Source: Laspinema palackyanum D2c (GTDB taxonomy: Bacteria; Cyanobacteriota; Cyanobacteriia; Cyanobacteriales; Laspinemataceae). From it: 64,000 bases of DNA. The stretch's first letter is position 1. Each line of letters opens with the position of its first letter. A model generated the notes under the pieces. That model was not told the origin of the DNA. It saw only the letters and a list, made by a program, of their open reading frames with translations, and ran no database searches. The stretch is taken from assembly GCF_025370875.1 (NCBI RefSeq), contig NZ_JAMXFD010000022.1, forward strand, positions 20,058 to 84,057. Reading direction: 5' to 3'. Made by a program: the position numbers and the translations under genes. Positions 9,001 through 17,660 of the stretch are shown in pieces.

Positions 9001-11022
9001 CGCACCTTCTTCCTGTACCTTCTCCGCTTTTCCCTTTCGCAACGCTCGAATCACGGGACTATGCACCAATCGACTCAAAGCATTATCCACCGCTAAATTG
9101 GCTTGAGATGCGATTAAAGTCCGTCCCCCTCGGCGCGCCACCTGGTAGCAAATTTCCGCAATTACTGTGGTTTTTCCCGTCCCCGGAGGACCTTGAATTA
9201 AGACTAAATCTTTGGCAGATAACACCATTTCCACGGCGGCAATTTGGTCCGGATTGGCAGCGGGTAATAGTAACTCCGCCCTCTCCAGTTTAACCGAGTT
9301 TTTCGGAACCCTTGCCTGTCCCGCATCAAAGAAAAATTGGCCTAAAAAGGGATTCTGACTATGACCCTGTTCCAGCCGTTTTAAGGCGTTCATTTTATGA
9401 GTGATTTGACTCAGTTCCCCAAAGGCTTCAAACAATAAATATCCGCTTTCGGGTAACTGATAATAACCCCCTGCCATCAACTCTAGCAAATCAGAATCCG
9501 GCTTAATTCTCAGCAACCGCCGTTCAGTATCCACCGAGTCAATTCGCCCTAAAATTCGTCCATCCCGGCCATTTTTTCCCAGGGGAGAACTTTCAAATAG
9601 GCGAAGCTGTTCGCTGCGGGCTTTATAAGTGCGACTCCAGAATTCCCCTGCGGCTAATTCGGTTTCGCTGCTGCCGTCAATGGTTGCCTCACGACTGTCC
9701 AATTCAAAGCTAATCCGGCGCGCATCCGCCCCATAATTATGACCGATAAACGGTACACAAAACTGCCGTGATTCCGCAATCCGTCGTTCAATTTCTACAT
9801 AAACTCGCCATGCCTGAAGTTGTTCCTCAGTGGGAATTAAATCTCCAGAAACCGGCAGTTTTGCCATGCGTTTTAAGGCGGAACGAGGAACGCCTAAATC
9901 ATACTGATGATCCGGCAGCAACCGCAGACGACAGAGGACCGTAAACCCATCCCCGCGTCCCCGAGTTTGGGGAACAAAAGTCACATCAATTAAACGTAAT
10001 CCACCCCGTCCATCGGGACTGACTACAGCCTTTAAAGATAAGGTTTTGTAGCGCTTTTCTAACAGAGGAATTCCCGGTTCATCCCGATCGCAAGCAAGGG
10101 TAAGTTGCCACCGTTCCTCTCCCGCATCTTTCCCCGACCCCAGACGGCGCAAGTAAAAAGAGTGCGATCGCTGTTCTAACAGTTGTGCGAATAACAGTTC
10201 CGCCCGATCGCGACGACTGCGAAAATCCTCATCGCGATCGCTGGGTTTCTCCCCTGCCAGTTCCCGAATCACATTGGCGATCGCTGTTTTGCCAACGAAC
10301 CGATACCCCCACTTTGCCTCCTCCTGCTTGGCAGCAGATTTCTCCGAGGGTACTACCGTCGTCACCCACTCCACCCGACTGATAATCTCCGCAGTAACCT
10401 GAATCTCGCGCTTGTCCCCCTCGGAACATAAATATACCGACCCTGACAACCGAGTTCCTGCGGGGATTCCCTGGGAATTCACCGCCATCTGTAGCGACTG
10501 TAACCCCGGGGACAAATACTGCGATCGCACTTGCAACCAATCCAAGTCCGACACCACCTGACAAGACTCACCCAGTTGCAGTTCCCAACCCTTTTCTACC
10601 TGGCGATTCGGTTCAATCTCCCCAAACTCCAATCGCCCTGGAACCGCCCAAATTGCGCCTTCCCACTGGACATTTTCCGCGCTTCCCGTCAATCTCACCT
10701 GATGCAAAATCGGCGCGGTATTTGCCTCACCCCTTATCGCTACAGCACCCGTTTCACCCCCAACAGTTCGGGCGATCGCCAAATTCTCCAAGCGCACTCC
10801 GGCAACCGTCACCACCACCGCAGGCGCATCCACCGCAAACAGCACAGAATCACCGCCACTCCCGCGAATCGTCACTGCACGCGCGATCGTGAAGGTTCCC
10901 TTGTAATCTCCCGGTTTTAAGGAGATTTCATATCCATCCCGGACAATTTCCAGTAATTCAACAAAATTGGTGGGATCTGCTTCAATCGACGGCACAATCA
11001 CTCCTGACTCATAGTGCGGCAT
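6019..11022 (-). CDS. Giant SF1 (Dna2/Upf1-like) helicase with N-terminal beta-helix and Ig-like region
   Basis: A 1667-residue protein. Residues about 30-130 have the short repeating strand pattern of a right-handed beta-helix (pectate-lyase-like); about 140-215 resemble a BACON/Ig-like beta domain (DWLQVRS, then IPAGTRLSGSVYL). A mixed region to about 590 leads to the helicase: Walker A GPPGTGKT 611-618, a coiled-coil Gln/Leu-rich insert of several hundred residues, Walker B DEVSK 1373-1377, motif III GDRCQLPP 1397-1404, motif IV region QYRMHP 1451-1456, motif V DQFQGME 1583-1589 and motif VI NVAFSRAR 1616-1623. All key SF1B motifs are intact, so ATP-driven unwinding or translocation on nucleic acid is expected. 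No nuclease motif was seen in this chain; the overlapping downstream PLD-like gene may supply it. ATG 11022 is used, but GTG codons 7-9 codons downstream, just after a GGAG, could be the real start. Confidence 0.85.
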   Translation of the reverse strand: MPHYESGVIVPSIEADPTNFVELLEIVRDGYEISLKPGDYKGTFTIARAVTIRGSGGDSVLFAVDAPAVVVTVAGVRLENLAIARTVGGETGAVAIRGEANTAPILHQVRLTGSAENVQWEGAIWAVPGRLEFGEIEPNRQVEKGWELQLGESCQVVSDLDWLQVRSQYLSPGLQSLQMAVNSQGIPAGTRLSGSVYLCSEGDKREIQVTAEIISRVEWVTTVVPSEKSAAKQEEAKWGYRFVGKTAIANVIRELAGEKPSDRDEDFRSRRDRAELLFAQLLEQRSHSFYLRRLGSGKDAGEERWQLTLACDRDEPGIPLLEKRYKTLSLKAVVSPDGRGGLRLIDVTFVPQTRGRGDGFTVLCRLRLLPDHQYDLGVPRSALKRMAKLPVSGDLIPTEEQLQAWRVYVEIERRIAESRQFCVPFIGHNYGADARRISFELDSREATIDGSSETELAAGEFWSRTYKARSEQLRLFESSPLGKNGRDGRILGRIDSVDTERRLLRIKPDSDLLELMAGGYYQLPESGYLLFEAFGELSQITHKMNALKRLEQGHSQNPFLGQFFFDAGQARVPKNSVKLERAELLLPAANPDQIAAVEMVLSAKDLVLIQGPPGTGKTTVIAEICYQVARRGGRTLIASQANLAVDNALSRLVHSPVIRALRKGKAEKVQEEGAPYLEENAIGTWLQNTASHCETDLEKRRNDLVFYHQMRKVAAEFEVYLAAEEALASDRLFWKERQESLLENRAIWEQQYQAAQAQNPEVKRVSEELAALLAAAPNVPWESPDVVKLLAEIRPYTLEDSRVKTFIDAVRVALPLTQELGWIRPDRGAFGLAAWCCETVAPELAKFREIVTEANRTAEAIAAAAAAVQQFRADSTPLQQLQGEYEQALTKQKSLQQRFQNLQTRKLEIDRVIKEVGVWLETAPAQVYTILRQAVQTGQPFNSKLIHVPDSLLTIAQTLNVAIMPNYGNHPVTELPNWEQFLKALAYETKGNFRNTKGNHSYFNEFLHRSLNQPPIVFSAGDRSLWRELAAGYGNYPQLTTSGRQNLVVKTQEILQQQQQQYATLWQVQSVELTLQQIAQTSIDEIVTQARQCLLPLKTETEQGLSHIGQQWHQIQHWIAAQKPQLEQSQSALNLLRQEGEKTLQKALEQLQKLSQQPHLPPAILTGVQRYQANRALIWEKPSEFATLVQSWESRITNLENAIAALAPFEVLGHIQGLIESYLTQQQQNLQPLQQQLEQCELELHEITQQLTTNLPEPLLNHRNWWRQTWETLRDRLPQIAENHCCDLPFLHQVKTQFETWEQAGNQEEQYLNRYQNLVQDWIDKLRNPSEQDRTELRQIYLDNANVIGITCVQAARRDFSEEFNKFDVVIVDEVSKCTPPELLIPALKAKRLVLVGDRCQLPPMLNDDTIEDIAIEMGSSKDALQFLEDSFFKLQFDAAPESIKTMLTIQYRMHPNIMGAINQFYDRRLQCGILDPDQARKHHLDSAIIQAHQHLIWVKMPQDSTFGERKEGTSFINPKEIEAIEQLCQDMETTWAEKVAQGHPPKEIGIITFYRAQLNRIEERILDDSRFPSLQIRTGTVDQFQGMERSIIIVSMVRNNSEGKVGFAKKSERVNVAFSRARELLVIVGCHELFAHHHGEVGRIYSEVSNVVRHQGGLIDVSRILP

Positions 11023-11158
11023 CTTGGCGATCGGGCGATCGCCTGGGCGTGAAACTGTGGTTTCATTTTACCTTAAATTGTCTCTCCCTACAACGTCCCA
11101 TTTTCAGCTATTATCCCCAGCTTTGTCTTAGATTAAGTATCACAAATCATGAAACTTG

Positions 11159-11671
11159 TCAATCCGTGATTTTTCCTTCTATTCTGACCTGATTTTCTTC
11201 ATTCTGATCGCTGCTATCATCCGCCGTTACTTCCAACTTTTGAGCCAAAATTTCTAAGCGGTGGTGTTCTTTTTTTAGTTTTTCTTCTAACTCTTGAAGT
11301 TGGTCTCTGCGCGCTTCTAATTCTAGGGCTCGACGGGAGAGTTCCTGACTTTGTAAAGTCAAAGATTGCCGCCATTGTTCAATCTCATCCGCCTGTTCCT
11401 GTAAAAAATCCGGCGTCAATCCTTTGGTCAAATATTGTTGAACCAGATTAATCGCCCATTCCGTCGCCTCATTGATCGTGCGAATTTGTCCCCCAGTGGT
11501 AATATCCGCTAAAACCAGAATTCCCTCGCCAAAGGCATTGGCTTCTGTGGTGACAATTGGCTCAGTTTCTGACACCAAAGCCCAGATATCTCCAGATTTC
11601 TGACAGGCGAGTAGTCGTAACCCTGTTTTGCCTAAGAATCCTTTTTTTTGCACCTGAGCTAAGTATATCAT
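11159..11671 (-). CDS. Conserved coiled-coil protein of unknown function
   Basis: About 170 residues from MIYLAQVQKKGFLGK. Residues 1-65 form a compact beta-rich head. Residues about 95-160 are a long charged coiled coil (ELEARRDQLQELEEKLKKEH pattern), and the tail is acidic. A TTG start at 11773 is in frame but would add 34 residues of low-complexity leader, so ATG 11671 is preferred. The gene lies 121 bases downstream of valS on the same strand and could share its transcript. The head resembles small proteins commonly seen in cyanobacterial genomes, but no function is known to me. Confidence 0.7.
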   Translation of the reverse strand: MIYLAQVQKKGFLGKTGLRLLACQKSGDIWALVSETEPIVTTEANAFGEGILVLADITTGGQIRTINEATEWAINLVQQYLTKGLTPDFLQEQADEIEQWRQSLTLQSQELSRRALELEARRDQLQELEEKLKKEHHRLEILAQKLEVTADDSSDQNEENQVRIEGKITD

Positions 11672-11792
11672 TGCAGTCTGCTTCAAAAGGTGATGGATTG
11701 GAATGGGCGAGAATTGTCGGTTTCCGGTCCCATTCTCAATGAGAGAGAGGACCGGAGGCAGATTTATCTTCAACAGTTAGGGGGTTTCGGGA

Positions 11793-14534
11793 TTATTCAC
11801 CTCTTAATTGACGGAGGCGATCGCGTAAAATTTCCCCCTGCTTTTCCGCTTCGGCGAGGCTGTCTCGCGCCCCTTGGACCACTTCTGGCGGGGCTTTGTC
11901 CACGAATTTAGCGTTAGATAATCGCCCAGAAATGGATTTCACTTCTCCCTCAATTTTACCCAAACTTTTCTCCAGTTTGGCACAGAGTTGTTCTATATCC
12001 ACCACTCCTGCTAGAGGCACTAATACTTGGACAGTTCCCACCACTCCGGCGATGGTTTGTTCCGGTTCTTCCGCTAAAGCTGGGGTAATCGTCAAGTCTT
12101 CAACTTTGGCTAAACCTTGAATATAAGATTCCCCGCGATGGAGAATATCCCGTTCTTTATCGCTGTCACTTTGCAAAATGGCTTTAATTTTTGCCCCAGG
12201 TTTAATATCCACCTCGGCGCGTAAATTCCGAATAGTCCGAATCGACCCAATAATTAACTGGAAGTCCGATTCTAAGTCACTATCCATCAAATTAGCATCA
12301 GCTTCGGGATAGGATTGCACCGCTAAGGATGCCGTTGACTCTGCTTGGGTTAAGGTATGCCAAATTTCCTCCGTGATATGAGGAACAAACGGATGGAGTA
12401 ATTTGAGAATTCCCTCTAAGACGAAAGCGAGGGTTTGTTGCGCCACCCGTCGGGAAGCGGCATTTTCTCCTTGTAAGCGCGACTTGACTAATTCAATATA
12501 CCAGTCACAGAAATCTCCCCAAATAAACTCATACAAAGTTTTGGCAGCATCCCCTAATCCGTAGGTATCGACTGCTTCACAGGTTTGTTGCACCGTGTGA
12601 TAATACCGCGACAAAATCCAGCGATCGCACAGTTCCAAATTCGAGGCATTCTCTCCCGGATTCCCCAACTGTTGCGGCGTCTGTCCCTCTAAATTCATCA
12701 TCACAAACCGCGCCGCATTCCACAGTTTATTCGTGAAATTCCGCGACGCTTCCACCGATGCCGACTCATCGGTAGTCCGATTATATTCCAAGCGAATATC
12801 TTGACCCGCGCCCACAACTTCCCGGATTAAGGTATAACGGAGAGAATCAGTCCCATATTTTTCAATCAACAGCAACGGGTCAATCCCATTCCCCGAAGAC
12901 TTGGACATTTTTTTGTTATTTTCATCCCGGACTAATCCGTGAATGTAAACATCTTTAAACGGCATTTTCTCCGTAAAATGTCCCGCCATCATCGTCATCC
13001 GCGCTACCCAGAAGAAGATGATATCAAAGCCTGTAACTAGAGTTGTCGTGGGATAATAGGTGCTTAAATCTTCAGTTTGGTCAGGCCATCCCAAGGTAGA
13101 AAACGGCCATAATCCAGAGGAAAACCAAGTATCCAACACATCCGGGTCTTGTTGAATTTGGACGGCTTCCCCAAATTGTTCTTTTAGTTTAGCGGTAGCT
13201 TCCTCAGCCGATTTTGCCACCACAAACGGCGTATCATCCGCAATCATTCCCCCGGTTTCACTAATCGCATACCAAGCGGGAATTTGATGTCCCCACCAGA
13301 GTTGGCGAGAAATACACCAATCTTTGAGTTTTTCCAACCAATCGCGATACACTTTCGTCCAGCGATCGGGGACAAACCGAGGGGAATTTTGCTCATCCAG
13401 GAACGTCAAGGCGCGACTGGAGAGAGAGTCAATTTTAACAAACCACTGAGTTGAAATCAGGGGTTCGACCGGGACTTTACCGCGATCGCTATAAGGAACC
13501 GTATGCTTATATTCCTCCACCTTCACCAGCAGTCCTTCTGCCTCCAACTGCTGCACCACTGCTTTTCTGGCATCCTGGCGATCGTGTCCCGCAAAAGGTC
13601 CGGCATTCTCATTCAATGACCCATCTTTATTCATAATGGTAATAAACGGCAAATTATGCCGCATTCCCATTTCAAAATCATTCGGGTCATGGGCCGGAGT
13701 TACTTTAACACAACCCGTCCCAAAACTTGGATCAACAAACTCATCTCCCACAATCGGAATTTCCCGATTCATAATCGGCAGCGTTAACATTTTCCCAATT
13801 AACCCTTTGTAGCGATCGTCATTGGGATTCACCGCAACTGCCGTATCTCCTAACATTGTTTCGGGTCGAGTCGTCGCCACCTCCACAAATCCAGATCCAT
13901 CACTCAGGGGATAGCGAAAGTGCCATAAATGACCATTCACTTCCCGCTGTTCCACCTCCAAATCCGACACCGCAGACTGACTCGCCGGACACCAATTCAC
14001 CATATATTTACCGCGATAAATCAGTCCCTCCTCATGCAAGGCGATAAACGCTTCCAAAACCGCCTTGGAAAGACCTTCATCCATCGTAAACCGTTCGCGA
14101 GTCCAATCCACAGAAACACCCAACCGGCGCAACTGATTCGTAATCGTATTACCAGACTCTTCTTTCCATTGCCAAGCGCGTTCCAGGAACTTCTCCCGTC
14201 CCACTTGATCCCGCGTTTTGCCATCTTCGCGCAGTTGCCGTTCCAAAATCGTCTGGACCGCAATACTGGCATGATCCGTCCCCGGCAACCATAGGGTATT
14301 GCGCCCTTTCATGCGATGATACCGCACCAGCACGTCAATCAGGGCGCTTTCAAAGGCGTGCCCCATGTGTAAACTACCCGTAACATTGGGCGGGGGAATC
14401 ATGATACAGTAAGGCTCTCCCGGGTGATTCGGGTCCGCTTTAAAAACCTGATTCTCTTCCCAAAACGCCTGCCACTTGGCTTCTGTCGTCTTGGGTTCAT
14501 ATTGACTCGGTAAGTTAGGAATGGTGGAAGTCAT
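11793..14534 (-). CDS. valS: Valyl-tRNA synthetase
   Basis: A 913-residue class I aminoacyl-tRNA synthetase that charges tRNA-Val with valine. The HIGH signature is present as HMGH at 56-59, after PPPNVTGSL. The KMSKS loop is [10 protein letters not shown] near residue 543. Between them are the CP1 editing domain ([17 protein letters not shown]) and the [14 protein letters not shown] block typical of ValRS. The C-terminus ends in the tRNA-binding coiled coil ([19 protein letters not shown]). Length and domain order are normal for bacteria, and the start fits the family (short leader then [12 protein letters not shown]). It is an essential housekeeping gene. Confidence 0.97.
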   Translation of the reverse strand: MTSTIPNLPSQYEPKTTEAKWQAFWEENQVFKADPNHPGEPYCIMIPPPNVTGSLHMGHAFESALIDVLVRYHRMKGRNTLWLPGTDHASIAVQTILERQLREDGKTRDQVGREKFLERAWQWKEESGNTITNQLRRLGVSVDWTRERFTMDEGLSKAVLEAFIALHEEGLIYRGKYMVNWCPASQSAVSDLEVEQREVNGHLWHFRYPLSDGSGFVEVATTRPETMLGDTAVAVNPNDDRYKGLIGKMLTLPIMNREIPIVGDEFVDPSFGTGCVKVTPAHDPNDFEMGMRHNLPFITIMNKDGSLNENAGPFAGHDRQDARKAVVQQLEAEGLLVKVEEYKHTVPYSDRGKVPVEPLISTQWFVKIDSLSSRALTFLDEQNSPRFVPDRWTKVYRDWLEKLKDWCISRQLWWGHQIPAWYAISETGGMIADDTPFVVAKSAEEATAKLKEQFGEAVQIQQDPDVLDTWFSSGLWPFSTLGWPDQTEDLSTYYPTTTLVTGFDIIFFWVARMTMMAGHFTEKMPFKDVYIHGLVRDENNKKMSKSSGNGIDPLLLIEKYGTDSLRYTLIREVVGAGQDIRLEYNRTTDESASVEASRNFTNKLWNAARFVMMNLEGQTPQQLGNPGENASNLELCDRWILSRYYHTVQQTCEAVDTYGLGDAAKTLYEFIWGDFCDWYIELVKSRLQGENAASRRVAQQTLAFVLEGILKLLHPFVPHITEEIWHTLTQAESTASLAVQSYPEADANLMDSDLESDFQLIIGSIRTIRNLRAEVDIKPGAKIKAILQSDSDKERDILHRGESYIQGLAKVEDLTITPALAEEPEQTIAGVVGTVQVLVPLAGVVDIEQLCAKLEKSLGKIEGEVKSISGRLSNAKFVDKAPPEVVQGARDSLAEAEKQGEILRDRLRQLRGE

Positions 14535-15072
14535 CGGGAATATAAGGTGAACGGATTACAAACTGATCTATCTTACGATTTTGCCACAAGCCTTTGACGG
14601 AAACGAAGGGAAAATAATCAGGACCCCTCCAGGAAGGATGGCAATGGCGGCAGTTGTAGCGGGACCCTGACCCTAAAAGCTGGGGACGTAGGGTCCTAGG
14701 GGAAGAGTCTACCGCGTTTTGGAGGGTCCTGGCGATCCAGAAGGGTCGGGAAATTGGCATCCGTAGCTGGTTGGGGTCGCTTTTGTAGGTGATCGGCTGA
14801 GTCTAACGCAATAGGCAATGTGGGGAATCAGGCCCTTAGAAAAAAGGTTGCCAAAGCGGTAGAAAAAGGGATTTAACAGAATCCAGGAAATACTAACCTA
14901 GCCTACCCCGTGTCGAGTCTACCTAGAACCCGAATATAGAAAAATTCCTGGCTTTGGAAAAGAATAAACCCTAAATGTAGTATAATGTAGTGTTGAATGG
15001 TAGAATTAGCTGTATCGGCTACTCAGTTGTCGAGCAATCTACCTATAAAATCATAAATAATGTGGAGTTTCC
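14535..15072. other. Intergenic region between valS and the HEPN gene
   Basis: 538 bases between divergent genes. The valS-proximal half is G+C-rich, with several GGGTCCT/AGGACCC-like short repeats around 14620-14740 that can base-pair imperfectly. The HEPN-proximal 150 bases turn A+T-rich. No tRNA or convincing ORF was seen. It must hold promoters for both genes; only a -10-like box at 14982 stands out. Confidence 0.5.
14982..14987 (+). promoter_or_regulatory. Candidate -10 box upstream of the HEPN gene
   Basis: A consensus TATAAT lies 85 bases before the GTG start. No good TTGACA-like -35 element sits at the correct spacing, so this is a weak prediction based on the -10 and the A+T-rich context only. 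Confidence 0.35.
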
Positions 15073-16356
15073 GTGAAAAATTACTTTCAAAATCAGGAAT
15101 ATGTTTTGAAATGGATTAGTTTTTACTATCTAGGTTTCCGCTACCAAGGTCGTGGCGTAATGACCTGGAATCCAGAACAAGGATTTTATATCCAAGCATT
15201 TTTAGAAACTCCTCAAGAATTTCCAAAAACTACCATTGAATTAAATAAACCCGATATCATCAGAAAACAGCATTTAACATCGATTCGGATGAAATCCACC
15301 AATTTTACCTGGGCTATTGTTCCGAACGTACATTTGGGCGATCAGGGGGAAATGATTCTTTTAGAAAATCGGATTTTTATTAAAGTTAGCCGAGTAATTT
15401 TTTATAATTGTTGGGGTTTTTCAAATAAACCTAATAACAATTTGTGGGGTTCGGCACTATATAAAACTGCAAGCAAATTACGTTTGCCAGATAAGGTTAG
15501 TACAGAGGTATTAATTAATGATCAACAACGAGAGTTTAAAGAAGAATTATCAGGAATTTTGTATGAAGACGAAAACAATTATAAATTGGTGGGGCGTATG
15601 ATTGACGACAGATATCTTAAAATTTCTTGGTTACTGCCTACTTCTCAATGCTCCAAAGTAGATAATTGGAAATGGTCAGAAGCACTTCAAGATTCTTTTT
15701 CTCTTTTGTATGGGGAAAGTATTGAGTTGGTGAGGCGTGAAATTCGGCGGGGATATAATAAAATTTATAGTGAAATTAAACATCAATCCCGGTTAGATTC
15801 TCTAGGTGTTTTATCTCCATTAAAACAAACCCAGCAGCTTAATAAAAGTTCTTTAATGTTGCTGACTCAGTTTTTTGTAACCGAAGGAGTGAATTCTGGG
15901 ATTTGTCGCCAAATGTTTAAACAAATGCTGGAAGCGTCTCGCCAGGAAAGTTGGCAAGCTAGAGAACTACTTCTTTCTACAATCCTTGAAGCGGCCCTAA
16001 GAACAATTGAAAACCATCCTTTCAAGCCCAGAGATCATTCATTTCAAGTAGCAAAAGCCTTAAAAAATTTTAGAGAAAAGTATTTCTCAAAAGACTGGAA
16101 ACCAGAGATCAAGAAGATACTCGATATTTATGAAAATATGCGCCATCGGAATGCCCATCCTGATTTTTTACTGAAAAAGGGTGGATATTTATCCGAAGAA
16201 TATAGAGAAAAATCAGTTGACGATATGATTTATTTAAGCCGATTTTACGGATATATGATTTTAGCAATGGCAGGGTTTCAGGATTTAGAGCCTCAGTTTC
16301 CTCCCCCATTTGCTGAGTGGAAAGCAACAGTTAAAATTGAACCACCACAGAAATAA
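15073..16356 (+). CDS. HEPN-domain protein with ApeA-like architecture (candidate anti-phage RNase)
   Basis: 427 residues. The first about 240 residues are a beta-rich domain without a recognised motif. The rest is all-helical and ends with the HEPN signature RHRNAH (R357 to H362, Rx4H) inside ENMRHRNAHPDF, the classical form of this RNase active site. Beta-rich N-terminus plus C-terminal HEPN is the plan of ApeA-type abortive-infection proteins, in which the HEPN domain cleaves RNA. Here that role is inference. The start is GTG, with GGAG about 5 bases upstream. The gene stands alone, is visibly richer in A+T than its neighbours, and sits beside an Rpn-type nuclease gene, all consistent with horizontal gain. 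Alternatively it is an uncharacterised toxin-like HEPN without phage function. Confidence 0.7.
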   Translation: MKNYFQNQEYVLKWISFYYLGFRYQGRGVMTWNPEQGFYIQAFLETPQEFPKTTIELNKPDIIRKQHLTSIRMKSTNFTWAIVPNVHLGDQGEMILLENRIFIKVSRVIFYNCWGFSNKPNNNLWGSALYKTASKLRLPDKVSTEVLINDQQREFKEELSGILYEDENNYKLVGRMIDDRYLKISWLLPTSQCSKVDNWKWSEALQDSFSLLYGESIELVRREIRRGYNKIYSEIKHQSRLDSLGVLSPLKQTQQLNKSSLMLLTQFFVTEGVNSGICRQMFKQMLEASRQESWQARELLLSTILEAALRTIENHPFKPRDHSFQVAKALKNFREKYFSKDWKPEIKKILDIYENMRHRNAHPDFLLKKGGYLSEEYREKSVDDMIYLSRFYGYMILAMAGFQDLEPQFPPPFAEWKATVKIEPPQK

Positions 16357-16455
16357 ATGTAAAATTCCTCAAATGCTTTCTATAGGGCTTGCTGCATAGG
16401 TGAGCGAGCGCAACCCAAAACCTAAATTCGGGAAAATTTGCCTTCCGTTATGTCT

Positions 16456-16503
16456 CAAAAAAGTGATCGCCTTGACTGTTACCGAATCACCAAGGCGATC
16501 GCT
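16456..16503 (-). terminator. Intrinsic terminator of the Rpn-like gene, possibly bidirectional
   Basis: A 13-bp stem (16462-16474 with 16491-16503, one G-T wobble) encloses a 16-base loop. On the minus strand it is followed directly by T6, the standard form for stopping the leftward transcript. On the plus strand it is followed by GTTTAATTT, a weaker end for the HEPN gene. Confidence 0.75.
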
Positions 16504-16550
16504 GTTTAATTTATCCAATATGTTCTGTAGAGAAGCGCTGATTCACTTGT

Positions 16551-17423
16551 CTACAAATCCCGATTATAATTGTCAGTCACGGGAGGAAAAGCCGCCATCA
16601 ATTCTTCCAAAGAATTTACATTCATCAGCCTTTCGGCAAACAGTTCTAATTGCTCCCGGTTCAACCGTTGCAAATTAGCTTCCACCGCTTCCGGGACTTC
16701 CCCAAACCGACACCGGATTAGGTGTTGGATGAGTTGTCGTGTTTCTTGGCGTCCTTCTTCCACTCCTTGCTGTAAAATGTCTTGACCCCAAGGGGATTCC
16801 AATAATGCCTGGGTTGCAAAATTCAGGATTTTCTCCACGATATTTTCTCCTAATACATAGCTAGAAAAAATTCCCAACAATCGTTGTAAATCTTCCGACC
16901 GTTCTTCCTGTTGTATTCGGACTGCGGCGCGACGTAAGATGGTTTCGTTTGCACCCCCTTTCATCACCGTTGCTAAGGGCAGTAGGGCCTTGAGTTCCGG
17001 TTGAAAGGCGAGCTCGGCATCGATTTCCCAGAGGTTGATCACCTCATAGTCTTGCTTTGCCTCTAGTCCCATAATACTCGATTCATAACAAGTGGGAATG
17101 GGGGTGTTCCCGGTTGGCGGAAAAATATTGACCACCACCGGATGCACGCGCAAATCATATTTTTCTTCTGCTAGTGCCGCATAAGCCCGAATCCGTACCG
17201 GCATCCTTGTATCCGGGCGAAATTGGAGTTCGGTTAGGCTAATAAATTCCCCTTCTTCCTCGCTATAGGCTTTGATGAGGATATCGCTATCTCGACTGAG
17301 CCATTGAAATTCTGAATCGAGGATGACTTCGGCGACTGTACCGGATGAGCGCGTCACCCATTTGACCCATCCATCGGGGTAGAGTCCGATTAATCTTTTG
17401 CCACTAATATCTGCTTTTCCCAT
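16551..17423 (-). CDS. Rpn-like PD-(D/E)XK nuclease/transposase-type protein (DUF4351 tail)
   Basis: 290 residues. The N-terminal half carries a restriction-endonuclease-like core: DSEFQW, then DSDILIKAY and SLTELQF (the E-x-Q form typical of Rpn/PDDEXK proteins). The C-terminal part (QETRQLIQHLIRCRFGEVPEAV to the end) matches the DUF4351 tail common on cyanobacterial members of this group. E. coli Rpn proteins are DNA endonucleases that raise RecA-independent recombination; many cyanobacterial copies have no proven role. The start is ATG. Transcription runs left into the 16462-16503 terminator. It is neighbour to the HEPN gene and the pair may be an accessory insertion. Confidence 0.75.
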   Translation of the reverse strand: MGKADISGKRLIGLYPDGWVKWVTRSSGTVAEVILDSEFQWLSRDSDILIKAYSEEEGEFISLTELQFRPDTRMPVRIRAYAALAEEKYDLRVHPVVVNIFPPTGNTPIPTCYESSIMGLEAKQDYEVINLWEIDAELAFQPELKALLPLATVMKGGANETILRRAAVRIQQEERSEDLQRLLGIFSSYVLGENIVEKILNFATQALLESPWGQDILQQGVEEGRQETRQLIQHLIRCRFGEVPEAVEANLQRLNREQLELFAERLMNVNSLEELMAAFPPVTDNYNRDL

Positions 17424-17556
17424 TGTTTTATGGCGGATATTTATAACTATAATTATAACCTAAAGCATGGAGACAATTAATATATTATCATTTTAATATT
17501 GTTTTTTATTGCGAGGTTGAATAACAAATATTTATATTTTTGCACAAAATCTTGAA

Positions 17557-17610
17557 TGCCCCTAGGTTCCCATCAAACCTATAATAATTTTTGATGGGAA
17601 CCTAGGGGCA
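17557..17610. repeat. Perfect 21-bp inverted repeat with 12-base loop
   Basis: The arms are 17557-17577 (TGCCCCTAGGTTCCCATCAAA is one arm; the other is its exact complement at 17590-17610). The loop contains TATAAT at 17580-17585. It lies between the divergent Rpn-like and LodA-like genes, 50 bases before the latter's ATG. No T-run follows, so it is more likely an operator, cruciform or mRNA leader hairpin than a terminator. Confidence 0.9.
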
Positions 17611-17660
17611 AATCAACTCGATAGGCTCTATAATCATGAGGATTAAACCAGGAATTACCT

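Noticed and set aside
8691..9293. 200-codon open frame on the plus strand
   Set aside because: It is wholly antisense to the helicase between its Walker A region and coiled-coil insert. Its composition is Pro/Leu/Ser-rich, as expected of a shadow frame, and it has no ribosome site.
14535..14780. 81-codon minus-strand frame upstream of valS
   Set aside because: The sequence does not resemble a protein family and overlaps the imperfect GGGTCCT repeats; it is treated as intergenic.
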